Counted from the first letter of the stretch, positions 36,794 to 45,631 are shown. The stretch: 64,000 nt of DNA from Phocaeicola faecium (GCF_014837055.1 NZ_JACSPQ010000001.1:671035-735034), one strand, 5' to 3'. The notes: generated by a model not told the origin, from the letters alone. Made by a program: numbers and translations.

Positions 36794-37243
36794 ATGCCAA
36801 CGCTGAACTTGCCACCCTATCCTTACAAGCTATCAAAAAAAGAAGGTAAAAATTTTATTTTTGACGAACTGCGAAAGAAATACGTTGCCCTGACTCCCGA
36901 AGAGTGGGTAAGGCAGCATTTCATCCATTTCCTTATAGAGCAGAAAGGTTATCCGAAAGGACTGCTTGCCAACGAAATTCAGATAAACTTAAACGGAACA
37001 AAGAAACGATGTGACACGGTTTTATATAACAGAGACCTGACTGCGAGGATGATTGTGGAATATAAAGCCCCTCAGGTAGAAATCACACAGGCTGTATTCG
37101 ACCAAATTACGCGCTATAACATCATTCTACGGGTGGATTACCTGATTGTGACGAACGGAATCAATCACTATTGTTGCCGTATCGATTACGAAAAAAATAC
37201 TTATTATTTTTTACCGGACATCCCGACGTATGCCGATTTATGA
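36794..37243 (+). CDS. Solo HsdR N-terminal-type nuclease domain protein
   Basis: A 149-residue protein equal to the N-terminal endonuclease domain of type I restriction subunit R, with no helicase or HsdM/HsdS neighbours. The PD-(D/E)xK nuclease residues appear as E61, D74 (KRCDTVLY) and E89-x-K91 (IVEYKAP), so the fold may be catalytically intact. Such solo domains are frequent in Bacteroidetes with unknown role. The start at 36794 (MPTLNLPPYPYKL) is supported by the -7 box at 36760. It converges with the zinc-ribbon gene at 37372. Confidence 0.8.
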   Translation: MPTLNLPPYPYKLSKKEGKNFIFDELRKKYVALTPEEWVRQHFIHFLIEQKGYPKGLLANEIQINLNGTKKRCDTVLYNRDLTARMIVEYKAPQVEITQAVFDQITRYNIILRVDYLIVTNGINHYCCRIDYEKNTYYFLPDIPTYADL

Positions 37244-37254
37244 CTGCCGGATAC

Positions 37255-37306
37255 AAAAAACTCCCGCAGACCGACTGCCGAACAAGGGAAGTCAATCTGC
37301 GAGAGT
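37255..37306 (-). terminator. Terminator serving the Nif3/zinc-ribbon operon
   Basis: Arms 37260-37276 and 37290-37306 pair on the minus strand, with three G-U wobbles replacing exact matches. A6 at 37255-37260 becomes a U tract. It sits beyond the MITE remnant that follows the zinc-ribbon stop codon. Confidence 0.55.
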
Positions 37307-37324
37307 CCGCTCAAAATCATGTAA

Positions 37325-37372
37325 GAGGCCGAGCAAAATCTAAGAGCCTGTTTAAATTTTCCGATTAAGTAT
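37325..37372 (-). repeat. Remnant of the MITE-like element at a stop codon
   Basis: Positions 37343-37372 match 30 bases of the right end of the element at 45416-45591 in opposite orientation. Just before, 37325-37339 matches the inner left end with one mismatch. The match runs into the first base of the zinc-ribbon gene's stop codon, so this gene may have been trimmed or ended by the insertion. Confidence 0.75.
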
Positions 37373-38172
37373 CAACCTCTTGATTTTATTTTTGTATCCA
37401 AATGCTTTTCTACAGCTACACCCGCCAGTTCCGGGTCAATCATGATACGTCCGCAATATTCGCACACAATGATTTTCTTACGCATACGGATATCCAACTG
37501 TTTCTGAGGCGGAATCTTGTTAAAGCAACCTCCGCACGCATCACGCTGTACATAAGTAATACCCAATCCGTTACGTGAATTTTTACGAATACGTTTGAAA
37601 GCTTGAAGCAGACGCGGCTCAATGGTAGTTTCCAGCGATTTAGCCTTTTCTCTGAGTTTTTCTTCTTCCTGTTTGGTTTCGGCTACAATCTCGTCTAACT
37701 CGTTCTTCTTAATTTCCAAGTCCTTCTTTCTTTCTTCCAACGCCTGCGTACTCTTTTCGATTTCTTCTTCTTTTGCCTGAATAGAAGCCGTATATTCACG
37801 TATACGTTTTTCGCAAAGTTCCACTTCCAGTGTCTGGAATTCGATTTCTTTTGTCAATACGTCGTATTCACGATTGTTACGCACGTTGTCTTGCTGTCCT
37901 TTGTATTTTTCAATTGAAGTTTTAGCTGTTTCGATTTCGATTTTCTTCTTCGATACGTTGGTTTTCAGCTCTTCAATTTCGGTTTTGATTTTTTCGATAC
38001 GTGTGCTCAAGCCCGTAACTTCGTCTTCCAAATCTTGCACTTCAAGCGGCAGTTCGCCTCGCAAAGTCTTGATTTTGTCGATTTCAGACAACATGGTCTG
38101 CAACTGGTACAAAGCTCTCAGCTTTTCTTCTACGCTCAATTCGCTCGGATCTTTCTTTACTTCTTTTGCCAT
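37372..38172 (-). CDS. Coiled-coil protein with C4 zinc ribbon
   Basis: A 266-residue cytoplasmic protein resembling the C4-type zinc ribbon domain family (DUF164-like). A long antiparallel coiled coil covers about residues 20-195, rich in K, E, I and L heptads. The C-terminal ribbon has two cysteine pairs, CGGC followed 30 residues later by CEYC. Nucleic-acid or translation-related roles have been proposed for the family. The start at 38172 (MAKEVKK) is chosen because it lies five bases after the Nif3 gene stop. It is the second gene of that operon. Confidence 0.85.
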   Translation of the reverse strand: MAKEVKKDPSELSVEEKLRALYQLQTMLSEIDKIKTLRGELPLEVQDLEDEVTGLSTRIEKIKTEIEELKTNVSKKKIEIETAKTSIEKYKGQQDNVRNNREYDVLTKEIEFQTLEVELCEKRIREYTASIQAKEEEIEKSTQALEERKKDLEIKKNELDEIVAETKQEEEKLREKAKSLETTIEPRLLQAFKRIRKNSRNGLGITYVQRDACGGCFNKIPPQKQLDIRMRKKIIVCEYCGRIMIDPELAGVAVEKHLDTKIKSRG

Positions 38173-38177
38173 AATAA

Positions 38178-39272
38178 TCACAAATATTTGATGGGATTTG
38201 TATTGACACGTGTCATTTGCACGTCTAATGTCGGAAACTTCTCCCTCAGAATTGAATAAAATATTTCTTTTGTATATTGTTCGCTCTCGTAATGTCCGAT
38301 TTCGGCTATCAGTATGTCATTTTCGTAGCTGAAGTAATCATGATACTTTACTTCGCCCGTTATAAATACATCGGCATGACAACCAACTGCTTTTGGCAAC
38401 AGGAAAGCCCCTGCCCCGCCACAAAGTGCAACGGTCTGTATCAATCGCCCGTTCAGCCGAGAATGTTTCACACAACCCACCTCGAACAGCTTCTTTATGC
38501 GCTTCAGGAAATCGGTTTCTGTTTCAGGCTCTGCCAATTCTCCCACAATTCCGGCTCCCGCCTGATTCCACTTATTCGCCAATGGATACAAGTCATATAC
38601 AGGTTCTTCGTAGGGATGAGCCGCCATCAATGCCCGAACCACTGCCGACTGAAGATATGCCGGAAGGATGGTTTCGATACGTGTTTCCGACTCCCAATGC
38701 ATCTCGCCCACCTTGCCACAGTAAGGATGAGTACCTTCGCCGGCACGGAAACTTCCCTTGCCTTCCAGATTATAGCTACACGAATCATAATCTCCAATAC
38801 ATCCGCATCCGGCAGCAAACAGCGCTTGGCGTACCGTATCAGCATGAGCGGCGGGAACAAATGTTACCAGTTTCAGTAAGCTACTCTCTTTGGCATCGAG
38901 TATTCTTACGTTTCTCAAACCAATCTTTTCGGCTATCTTGAAATTCACTCCCTGCGGAGCATTGTCTAAATTCGTGTGCATCGAAAAAATGACAATATCA
39001 TTCTTTATGGCTTTCATAATACAACGTTCCACGTAGTCACGCCCCGTTATGGATTTATATCCTTTAAATATCAACGGATGATGAGATACGATGAGGTTAT
39101 ATCCCAGCGTTATCGCCTCGTCTACCACAGCTTCGGTCACGTCCAGACACAACAAAGCCCCTGTAGCTTCCGCGTCTGTCAATCCTATTTGCAGTCCGGC
39201 ATTATCAAATCCGTCTTGCAAAGGCAGAGGCGCGAATATCTCAAGGGCATTTACAATTTCCTTAATTTTCAT
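38178..39272 (-). CDS. Nif3-like dinuclear metal centre protein
   Basis: A 364-residue protein of the Nif3/YbgI family, toroidal hexamers with a two-metal site. Metal-binding residues are visible in SHHPLIFKG (about residue 63) and near the C-terminus in GEVKYHDYFS and EIGHYESEQ. The central ~100 residues are the PII-like insertion seen in YqfO-type members. The enzymatic activity is unsettled, with GTP cyclohydrolase 1 type 2 being one proposed name. It is the first gene of a two-gene operon. Confidence 0.9.
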   Translation of the reverse strand: MKIKEIVNALEIFAPLPLQDGFDNAGLQIGLTDAEATGALLCLDVTEAVVDEAITLGYNLIVSHHPLIFKGYKSITGRDYVERCIMKAIKNDIVIFSMHTNLDNAPQGVNFKIAEKIGLRNVRILDAKESSLLKLVTFVPAAHADTVRQALFAAGCGCIGDYDSCSYNLEGKGSFRAGEGTHPYCGKVGEMHWESETRIETILPAYLQSAVVRALMAAHPYEEPVYDLYPLANKWNQAGAGIVGELAEPETETDFLKRIKKLFEVGCVKHSRLNGRLIQTVALCGGAGAFLLPKAVGCHADVFITGEVKYHDYFSYENDILIAEIGHYESEQYTKEIFYSILREKFPTLDVQMTRVNTNPIKYL

Positions 39273-39291
39273 ATTCCGCGAAAATTTGGTG

Positions 39292-39299
39292 CAAAGATA
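39292..39299 (-). promoter_or_regulatory. -7 box upstream of the Nif3-like gene
   Basis: TATCTTTG on the minus strand, 19 bases before the start codon. A possible TTG at 39322-39324 lies 22 bases further. Confidence 0.55.
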
Positions 39300-39376
39300 A
39301 GTATTTTCCGCGACTTATCCTCAAGGGTAACCGTTTTTTGACGGATTTTTATGGACTTACGTCCGGAAACATTTAC

Positions 39377-39427
39377 AAAAAAAGCCACAGACACGCGAAG
39401 CATACGACTCTCCGCACATCTGTGGCT
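39377..39427 (-). terminator. Terminator after the phospho-sugar mutase gene
   Basis: Arms 39383-39391 and 39419-39427 (AGCCACAGA with TCTGTGGCT). A7 at 39377-39383 gives a U tract on the minus strand. Confidence 0.65.
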
Positions 39428-39451
39428 CTACTATAAAGTCTAATTCTCCAA

Positions 39452-41197
39452 TCAGATTCCCAATGATTTCTTCACTGCTTCAATCTTTTCGGTTGCGTCA
39501 GCATTTGCTCCTACATAGCATTTCGGGCATTGCATTTCGCCCTTGATTTCCATATAGAATTTAATCTTAGGCTCTGTTCCTGAAGGACGTACTGACACCT
39601 TCGTTCCATCTGCCGTGAAGAACTGCAATACATTTGAAGGTTCCGGCATGTCAAGTGCGGTAACATTACCCTTATTGTCGGTTGCTTTAAGCGATTTATA
39701 GTCTTTTACCAAAACTACTTCCGAACCGCCTAATTCTTTCGGCGGACATGAGCGGAAATTATCCATCATCGCTTTAATTTCGTCTGCACCGGTCTTTCCG
39801 GGTTTCACTACATTTACGGTTACTTCTTTAGAGAATCCGTATTCCACGTAGATTTCCATCAAGACATCATACAATGTTTTACCTTGATCTTTAGCCCATG
39901 CACAGATTTCAGCCAACAGTGAGCAAGCAGATACAGCATCTTTATCGCGAACGAAGTCTTCTGCCAAGAATCCATAACTTTCTTCACCACCGCCGATGTA
40001 TTTCTTCACACCTTCGTTCAGACGAATCTGACGTGCAATCCATTTAAAGCCTGTGTAGCAGTCGTACATTTCGATATGGTTTTTATCAGCAATGGCTTTT
40101 ATCAGTTCGGTAGTCACAATGGTTTTAACGATAAACTCGTTACCTTTCATCTTACCCATCGCAATGCGGTTCTTGATAATGTAATACAAGAAGATAAGAC
40201 AAGTCTGGTTACCGTTAATCAATACCCATTCGCCTTTACTGTCCTTACATGCCATTCCCACGCGGTCAGCATCCGGGTCGGAAGCCATTACGATATCCGC
40301 GTCAATGCTCTTAGCCAAAGCAATAGCCATTGACAAGGCTTCGGCGTTTTCGGGATTCGGAGATACTACCGTGGGGAAATCGCCACTCTTTACCATCTGT
40401 TCGGGTACGCAGTGTACATTTTCAAATCCCCATAACTTCAATGACTGCGGAATCAGCATCATACCTGTTCCGTGAATCGGAGTATATACAATCTTCAAAT
40501 CTTTCTGGCGTTTGATAACTTCCGGATCAATTGAAATCGTATGAACTTGGCGCAGGTATTCATCGTCTATTTCCTTACCGATGATATGAATCAATTCTTT
40601 GTTTCCTTCGAATTTGATCAAATCAGCCGATGTAACCTTGTTCACTTCATCGATGATACCGGTATCGTGCGGTGCAAGCACTTGCGCACCGTCGTCCCAA
40701 TAAGCCTTGTAGCCGTTATATTCTTTCGGGTTATGAGAAGCTGTAATGTTAATACCGCTCTGGCATCCCAAATGACGAATAGCAAAAGACATTTCCGGAG
40801 TAGGACGCATATCGTCAAACAAATAAACTTTTATACCGTTAGCCGAGAAGATATTTGCTGAAATTTCGGCAAACTTGCGGCTGTTATTACGGCAGTCATG
40901 ACCTACTACGACTGAGATATCGGACTTTCCGGCAAAACATTTATTCAGATAATTTGCCAATCCCTGAGTAGCTGCACCTACGGTATAGATATTCATGCGG
41001 TTAGAACCTGCACCCATAATACCACGCAAACCGCCCGTACCAAATTCCAAATCCTTATAAAAAGCATCAATTAATTCCGTCTTGTCCGAATTTTCCAACA
41101 TGCGCTTTACTTCTGCTTGTGTTTCGGCATCATAAGCCGGAGTCAACCACTTTTGTGCTTTCTCTGTACAGAGTTTAATCAATTCATCGTTTTCCAT
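39452..41197 (-). CDS. Phospho-sugar mutase (phosphoglucomutase/phosphomannomutase)
   Basis: A 581-residue alpha-D-phosphohexomutase that interconverts hexose 1- and 6-phosphates. All four signature loops are visible: the phosphoserine loop with S154 in GINITASHNPKEYNGYK, the Mg2+ loop DPDADRVG at 307-314, the sugar-binding GGEESYGFL, and the phosphate-binding RPSGTEPKIKFY. Length fits the eukaryote-like PGM2-type group common in Bacteroidetes, which may act on glucose or mannose. It may supply sugar nucleotides for the glycan genes just upstream, but a separate -7 box at 41236-41243 suggests its own transcript. Confidence 0.92.
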   Translation of the reverse strand: MENDELIKLCTEKAQKWLTPAYDAETQAEVKRMLENSDKTELIDAFYKDLEFGTGGLRGIMGAGSNRMNIYTVGAATQGLANYLNKCFAGKSDISVVVGHDCRNNSRKFAEISANIFSANGIKVYLFDDMRPTPEMSFAIRHLGCQSGINITASHNPKEYNGYKAYWDDGAQVLAPHDTGIIDEVNKVTSADLIKFEGNKELIHIIGKEIDDEYLRQVHTISIDPEVIKRQKDLKIVYTPIHGTGMMLIPQSLKLWGFENVHCVPEQMVKSGDFPTVVSPNPENAEALSMAIALAKSIDADIVMASDPDADRVGMACKDSKGEWVLINGNQTCLIFLYYIIKNRIAMGKMKGNEFIVKTIVTTELIKAIADKNHIEMYDCYTGFKWIARQIRLNEGVKKYIGGGEESYGFLAEDFVRDKDAVSACSLLAEICAWAKDQGKTLYDVLMEIYVEYGFSKEVTVNVVKPGKTGADEIKAMMDNFRSCPPKELGGSEVVLVKDYKSLKATDNKGNVTALDMPEPSNVLQFFTADGTKVSVRPSGTEPKIKFYMEIKGEMQCPKCYVGANADATEKIEAVKKSLGI

Positions 41198-41235
41198 GAC
41201 TTTGTTCGTTTTTAATTAGATTCATTTTAATAAGA

Positions 41236-41243
41236 CAAAAATA
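41236..41243 (-). promoter_or_regulatory. -7 box upstream of the phospho-sugar mutase
   Basis: TATTTTTG on the minus strand, 38 bases before the start codon. Confidence 0.5.
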
Positions 41244-41289
41244 AAAGTTTCATCTTAATAATCCTAATAAAACGATGAAGTTTTTTTGA

Positions 41290-42402
41290 CTATCTCTTTT
41301 CTCGTTTGTTGATTATTTTATCAAACCAAACATTTAGCCCTGTCCATACCAAGACATCGATAACAAAAACCAATGTATTATCCATAAAGTGGATGGCAGT
41401 GATGGTAAATGCACAAAAAAGAGCAGACATCAACTGAATGGTTACAAGTGCCCTGCGGGGAGAAAATCCCATGGCGAGAAACTTATGATGGATATGGGTT
41501 TTATCGGGCAAGAAAAGCTGCTTCCCGTTGCGGGCACGACGCAATACGACACGCACAACGTCGAGGCACGGAACCATCAAGACGCTAAATGCCACCAATA
41601 CCGGACTGCTGTCGCTGGACTGAAGTATGACTGAATACGGGTCGTACATACAATATTTGATGACAAAAAAGCTCAATATGTAGCCTAATGTCAAACTGCC
41701 TGTATCGCCCATAAAGATTTTGCGCCCACGGTCGGCATTTCCAAATACGTTGTACGAGAAAAACGGGATAATCACACCTACACAGGCAAAGGCAAGCAAC
41801 GCATATACCCAATATTGGTAATGAACGAAAATCACTCCGAATATTACCAGCGCAACCATGCTCAGCCCTGAAGCCAAGCCGTCAATTCCGTCGATCAGGT
41901 TGATTGCATTCGTAATAAACACTACCAGCAGTATCGTAAGCGGAATCCCCACAGAAGGTATTACCTCATGGATACCAAATAACCCGTAAAAACTATTTAT
42001 GTAAAGTCCGGATACAGGGAACGCTGCCGCCGAAAGAATTTGCACCAAGAATTTTTTGCGATAGCGCACTCCCACCAAGTCATCGGCTATACCTACAATA
42101 TACAGCAATGTCAATCCGGAAATGAGAAACAACAATTCATAGATAGTTTTCACATTTAAAATTTCCATCAACGGCTGCCCGCCCAAAATACGGACTGCCG
42201 TAAATGTACACATCGTAAAAACAATAACAGGGAAAAAAGTGACACCGCCCAACCGGGGAATGGGGCGTTTGTGTATTTTACGGGCATCCGGTTCATCAAA
42301 CAACCGCTTACGCAACGATATAATCAAGATGTTAGGAATAATTATCCGTCCCAACAATACGGCCACAATAAAGGCTGTGATAATAATATAAAGGTTCTCC
42401 AT
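41290..42402 (-). CDS. WecA/MraY-family undecaprenyl-phosphate sugar-1-phosphate transferase
   Basis: A 370-residue polyprenyl-phosphate N-acetylhexosamine-1-phosphate transferase, an inner-membrane enzyme that begins O-antigen, capsule or teichoic-type glycans on undecaprenyl phosphate. About ten membrane helices are visible. Cytoplasmic loop motifs include the aspartate-rich IADDLVGVRYRKKF, NAINLIDGIDGLASG, GDTGSLTLGY and the histidine loop DKTHIHHKFLAMG, the last typical of WecA rather than MraY. It lies between an SLBB export gene and a phospho-sugar mutase. Confidence 0.9.
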   Translation of the reverse strand: MENLYIIITAFIVAVLLGRIIIPNILIISLRKRLFDEPDARKIHKRPIPRLGGVTFFPVIVFTMCTFTAVRILGGQPLMEILNVKTIYELLFLISGLTLLYIVGIADDLVGVRYRKKFLVQILSAAAFPVSGLYINSFYGLFGIHEVIPSVGIPLTILLVVFITNAINLIDGIDGLASGLSMVALVIFGVIFVHYQYWVYALLAFACVGVIIPFFSYNVFGNADRGRKIFMGDTGSLTLGYILSFFVIKYCMYDPYSVILQSSDSSPVLVAFSVLMVPCLDVVRVVLRRARNGKQLFLPDKTHIHHKFLAMGFSPRRALVTIQLMSALFCAFTITAIHFMDNTLVFVIDVLVWTGLNVWFDKIINKREKR

Positions 42403-42627
42403 ACACTATAAATTAGTAGCACTCCATTTAGCTATTTAAATCAGCGGATAAAGGTACAGGTTATTTTCGAGACAGAAACAACCTTTTATAAAATAAACTC
42501 TATTTCCAATAAAATGTTTTCAAATCAACAAGTTTTATTACTATAATAGACAAAGTTGTTTGTCTGATTGTAATTTATCAGACAAACAAAATCGGACTGA
42601 GATATAAGACTAACTTATTTATTCCTG

Positions 42628-45036
42628 CTATTTTATCAGATTTGCCAACGAAGCAATCATCGTAGCCAGCGAAGCAAACGAAGTGGCACCCGACATTATA
42701 CCTGCAAAATTGACTTTACGGGTTTTGTTCGGCACAACGATTTCACAGCCCGGCTCAATCTGTTTTTTGCCGCTGCCTTTCAACTCTGCCACCTGACCGT
42801 TCATGTAAATAATAAACTTCTTGCTCTTCTTTGCCTGCGAAGAATATCCGCCTGCCTGACTCAGATAATAGCTCACTTTCTTGCCCTGTAAGTAAGAAAC
42901 CGTATTAGGCATCATTACCGCACCACTGATTTTTACCGTATTATTATATTCGGGAACATTGATTACATCGCCTTCACGCAATACGATATCGGCATCTCCG
43001 CCCGGATTTGCCAATGCCGCCTCCAAATCAATGCCCACCGTAAACGTACTGTCGACCGTCAGCCCCATAGAGTTCGCGGCAGACGTACCAATCTCTCTAC
43101 GAATCATCTGGATAGCATCCTGCATCCGTTTCAATTCTTCATCATTGGCTATACGGGTCAGTTTCGCGCCACGCACGTAACCGAATTTGTTCACTCCTCC
43201 CGCACGCTTGATAATGCTGCTCAAACGTTCACTCTTCGTATTCAGGTTATATTGCCCACCGTATAACACCTCACCGGTTACAGTGACGTTAGACTGTGCA
43301 CTGTAGCTCGGACTACGGCGAACCACTACTTGGTCGTAAGGCTGAAGAACAAATCCCGGCGTTCCGTCAACCACAAATCCGTCTTTCAGCGCGAAAGAAT
43401 AGTTCTCGCCTGTGATTTCTGAATCGGTCGTGCTTTTCGGGTTGCGGATACGTCGAGCGATATCCACACGTACCACAGAAGCCGACTCTTTCAAGCCGCC
43501 CGCCGTAATAACCAAGTCTTCCAACGTCATATTATCGGCATAGGTATATTCGCCCGGCTCGTTTACTTCGCCTGAAATCGAAACTTTCCCCCAATTCTTC
43601 AAATCGTGGATACTCGGAATGTAGAGAATATCGTTCTTACGCAAGGCAATATCGGGAACCGTGCCGTTCAATATGCCCGAAATATCAACAGGAAGTACCT
43701 CGCGAGTCAAGTTTTCACGTTCGCGATACAATACGGCACGCGCCGTAAACGCTTCGCCCAACAACCCGTCGGCCTTTTCGACCAACTGGCGTACCGTGTT
43801 CAGATTACCGCTCAACTGGTAAACACCCGGATGATACACCGCTCCTCTCACTTCCAGCTTGTTTGTATAACGGTTAAGGATGGAATCTGCCATCACCACA
43901 TCGCCGTCTTGCATCTGAAACGCCGTATAATTTTTTTCATCAACAATTTCTACGGAATATTCTTTCCCGTTTTGGCGGATAATACGCAGCGTCTTTTTAT
44001 AGGCATCCGATGAGAATCCGCCCGCATAGGCAAGCAGTGTAGCCACCGACTCGTTTTTCTTCATCTCATAACGCATCGGACGTTTTACTTTACCGGTAAT
44101 CTTAACCAACGCATCGTAAGGCGGAACGATAATCACATCGCCTTCCTGCAACGAGATATTGTCTTGGATATCCCCTTTCATGATATATTCATACACATCG
44201 AGCGTTTTTACGATTTTTCCTCCGCGCGCCACCTTCACGTTACGCAAACTACCGATGCTGCTTACGCCGCCCGCACTGTAAAGTGCATGAAAAACGGTTG
44301 AAAATGAAGAGAGTGTATAAGTGCCCGGATATAATACCTCACCCATTACATTAACCTGAATGGTGCGGATATTTCCCAAAGTGACTTTAATGTTATTTGC
44401 AGAGTCAGCATAAATTTTATGAAGTTCCTGTTTCAACAAATCGTCTGCCTCCTTCATACTCTTGTTAGCCAAAGAAATAAGTCCCAGATTCGGGATATTG
44501 ATGTATCCGTCCGGCGAAATTTCCTGCTGAATCGTATTTTCGCTGGCACCCCAAATGTAAATAACCACTTCGTCGCCCGGACCGAGACGGTAATTTTCCG
44601 GTGTGGCAAGATTCAGGTTCGGTTCGAATGTCAGTGCAGAAGAATTAAATATGTTGCGTCCGAACACCTCGTCTTCAGGATTTCCGGTGTTCAGCGAATC
44701 CCGGAACGCATTGGCATAATACAGGTTTGATGAAGAAAGATTGCCATATTGCGTGTTCAACTGGCGTTTGCGGCTTACCGATGTCAAAGAAGCAGTTCCT
44801 GTTTCGGTTGTCGTTCCTCCCATTTGTTGTTGATACATTTCTTTTACACGCAATGCCTGCTCTTGAGTCACCCCGCGGCTTAACAGTTGTACCATGATTT
44901 CGTTTTGGCTTGTACCCTGTTGTAACGCGCTCTGCACATATTCAAGCACTTGTGAATCGCTCATACTCTGTGCATAAGCCGAAGCCGCACCCATCAACAA
45001 TAACAAAGAAAAGGCGAATCTTACGAATCGTTTCAT
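42628..45036 (-). CDS. SLBB-domain polysaccharide export protein (Wza-like)
   Basis: An 802-residue outer-membrane polysaccharide export protein. A signal peptide (residues 1-22, ASAYAQ) precedes a region with VQSALQQGTSQNEIMVQLLSRG. Then comes the poly-export domain with YRLGPGDEVVIYIWGASENTI, and a series of about six SLBB domains (repeated blocks such as VTGEVLYGGQYN and ISGEVNEPGEYTY), more than E. coli Wza. The C-terminus has a hydrophobic segment. No Wzc-type kinase or UpxY/Z regulators are adjacent. The start is set at 45036 (MKRFVRFAF), though 45039 is also possible. A consensus promoter is at 45090-45121. Confidence 0.88.
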   Translation of the reverse strand: MKRFVRFAFSLLLLMGAASAYAQSMSDSQVLEYVQSALQQGTSQNEIMVQLLSRGVTQEQALRVKEMYQQQMGGTTTETGTASLTSVSRKRQLNTQYGNLSSSNLYYANAFRDSLNTGNPEDEVFGRNIFNSSALTFEPNLNLATPENYRLGPGDEVVIYIWGASENTIQQEISPDGYINIPNLGLISLANKSMKEADDLLKQELHKIYADSANNIKVTLGNIRTIQVNVMGEVLYPGTYTLSSFSTVFHALYSAGGVSSIGSLRNVKVARGGKIVKTLDVYEYIMKGDIQDNISLQEGDVIIVPPYDALVKITGKVKRPMRYEMKKNESVATLLAYAGGFSSDAYKKTLRIIRQNGKEYSVEIVDEKNYTAFQMQDGDVVMADSILNRYTNKLEVRGAVYHPGVYQLSGNLNTVRQLVEKADGLLGEAFTARAVLYRERENLTREVLPVDISGILNGTVPDIALRKNDILYIPSIHDLKNWGKVSISGEVNEPGEYTYADNMTLEDLVITAGGLKESASVVRVDIARRIRNPKSTTDSEITGENYSFALKDGFVVDGTPGFVLQPYDQVVVRRSPSYSAQSNVTVTGEVLYGGQYNLNTKSERLSSIIKRAGGVNKFGYVRGAKLTRIANDEELKRMQDAIQMIRREIGTSAANSMGLTVDSTFTVGIDLEAALANPGGDADIVLREGDVINVPEYNNTVKISGAVMMPNTVSYLQGKKVSYYLSQAGGYSSQAKKSKKFIIYMNGQVAELKGSGKKQIEPGCEIVVPNKTRKVNFAGIMSGATSFASLATMIASLANLIK

Positions 45037-45089
45037 CATAATTAAAATAAATCTTTTTAATCCTCTTGTTTCCAAACTTATATATTTTG

Positions 45090-45121
45090 CAAAGATAGAG
45101 TATTATTTAAAGAATAACAAA
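45090..45121 (-). promoter_or_regulatory. Full promoter of the SLBB export gene
   Basis: On the minus strand a -33 TTTG (45118-45121) and a -7 TATCTTTG (45090-45097) are separated by exactly 20 bases. The mRNA should start near 45083. Confidence 0.75.
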
Positions 45122-45289
45122 CGAAAAACCTTTTTTAGTTTTTACCCTCAGCGTAATCAAACAAACGATAATTTTAACCGAAAAAAGTTTACAGTGTATA
45201 TAAAAGTTAGAGAGAGGTGTTATAATATAAAAAGTGTTAACAAAAAGCACTTTTCTATTTCATTGTTATGTTTGATAACATAAAAACAT

Positions 45290-45367
45290 TACTTTTGCAT
45301 CGTGTTTTTCATGGTATTAGATTTAAGGTTAATGAAGATTGGGAGTCTGGGAAGATTCCCTTTTTTT
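45290..45367 (+). ncRNA. Candidate small RNA of about 65 nt
   Basis: A -7 box TACTTTTG at 45290-45297 predicts a start near 45303. A strong intrinsic terminator at 45341-45367 follows (stem GGGAGTC with GATTCCC including one G-U pair, loop TGGGAA, then T7). Nothing between is a convincing gene, although a short frame from 45311 (MVLDLRLMK) runs through the terminator and could be a leader peptide. A TTTG at 45271-45274 lies only 15 bases from the -7 box, while a TTG at 45264-45266 is at 23. Confidence 0.5.
45341..45367 (+). terminator. Intrinsic terminator of the candidate small RNA
   Basis: A seven-base stem (45341-45347 with 45354-45360), six-base loop and T7, oriented on the plus strand although both flanking genes are on the minus strand. 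Confidence 0.7.
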
Positions 45368-45415
45368 ATGCCCGTATCAAACACGGCTTCCATCCGTCAT
45401 CCAATCCTGCCATTA

Positions 45416-45591
45416 AGAGCCTGTTTAAATTTTGCTCTGCCTCAGTTTGAGAATTGTTTTCGAGGATGTTTTTTCGGCTTTTACGAGGAGGATAGCGGGC
45501 TATCTGACGAGTAAAAACGGGGAAACAGACCGGAAACAAACTCAAAAAGGGGCGGATAAAAATACTTAATCGGAAAATTTAAACAGGCTCT
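45416..45591. mobile_element. MITE-like element with 18-base terminal inverted repeats
   Basis: A 176-base non-coding element. Its perfect 18-base ends are 45416-45433 (beginning AGAGCCTGTTTAAA) and 45574-45591 (their reverse complement). TA dinucleotides at 45414-45415 and 45591-45592 could be a target duplication. It encodes no protein and would need a transposase in trans. It is part of the 796-base gap 45076-45871, which also holds the promoter at 45090, the candidate small RNA and repeat copy D. Nothing else is apparent there. Confidence 0.75.
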
Positions 45592-45631
45592 AAGTCATCA
45601 AAACGTCTATCCGGACTTATCTGTAGCCTAT

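Noticed and set aside
45268-45514. Short plus-strand open frames of 60 to 70 codons
   Set aside because: They run through the terminator at 45341-45367 and into the MITE-like element and show no protein features.
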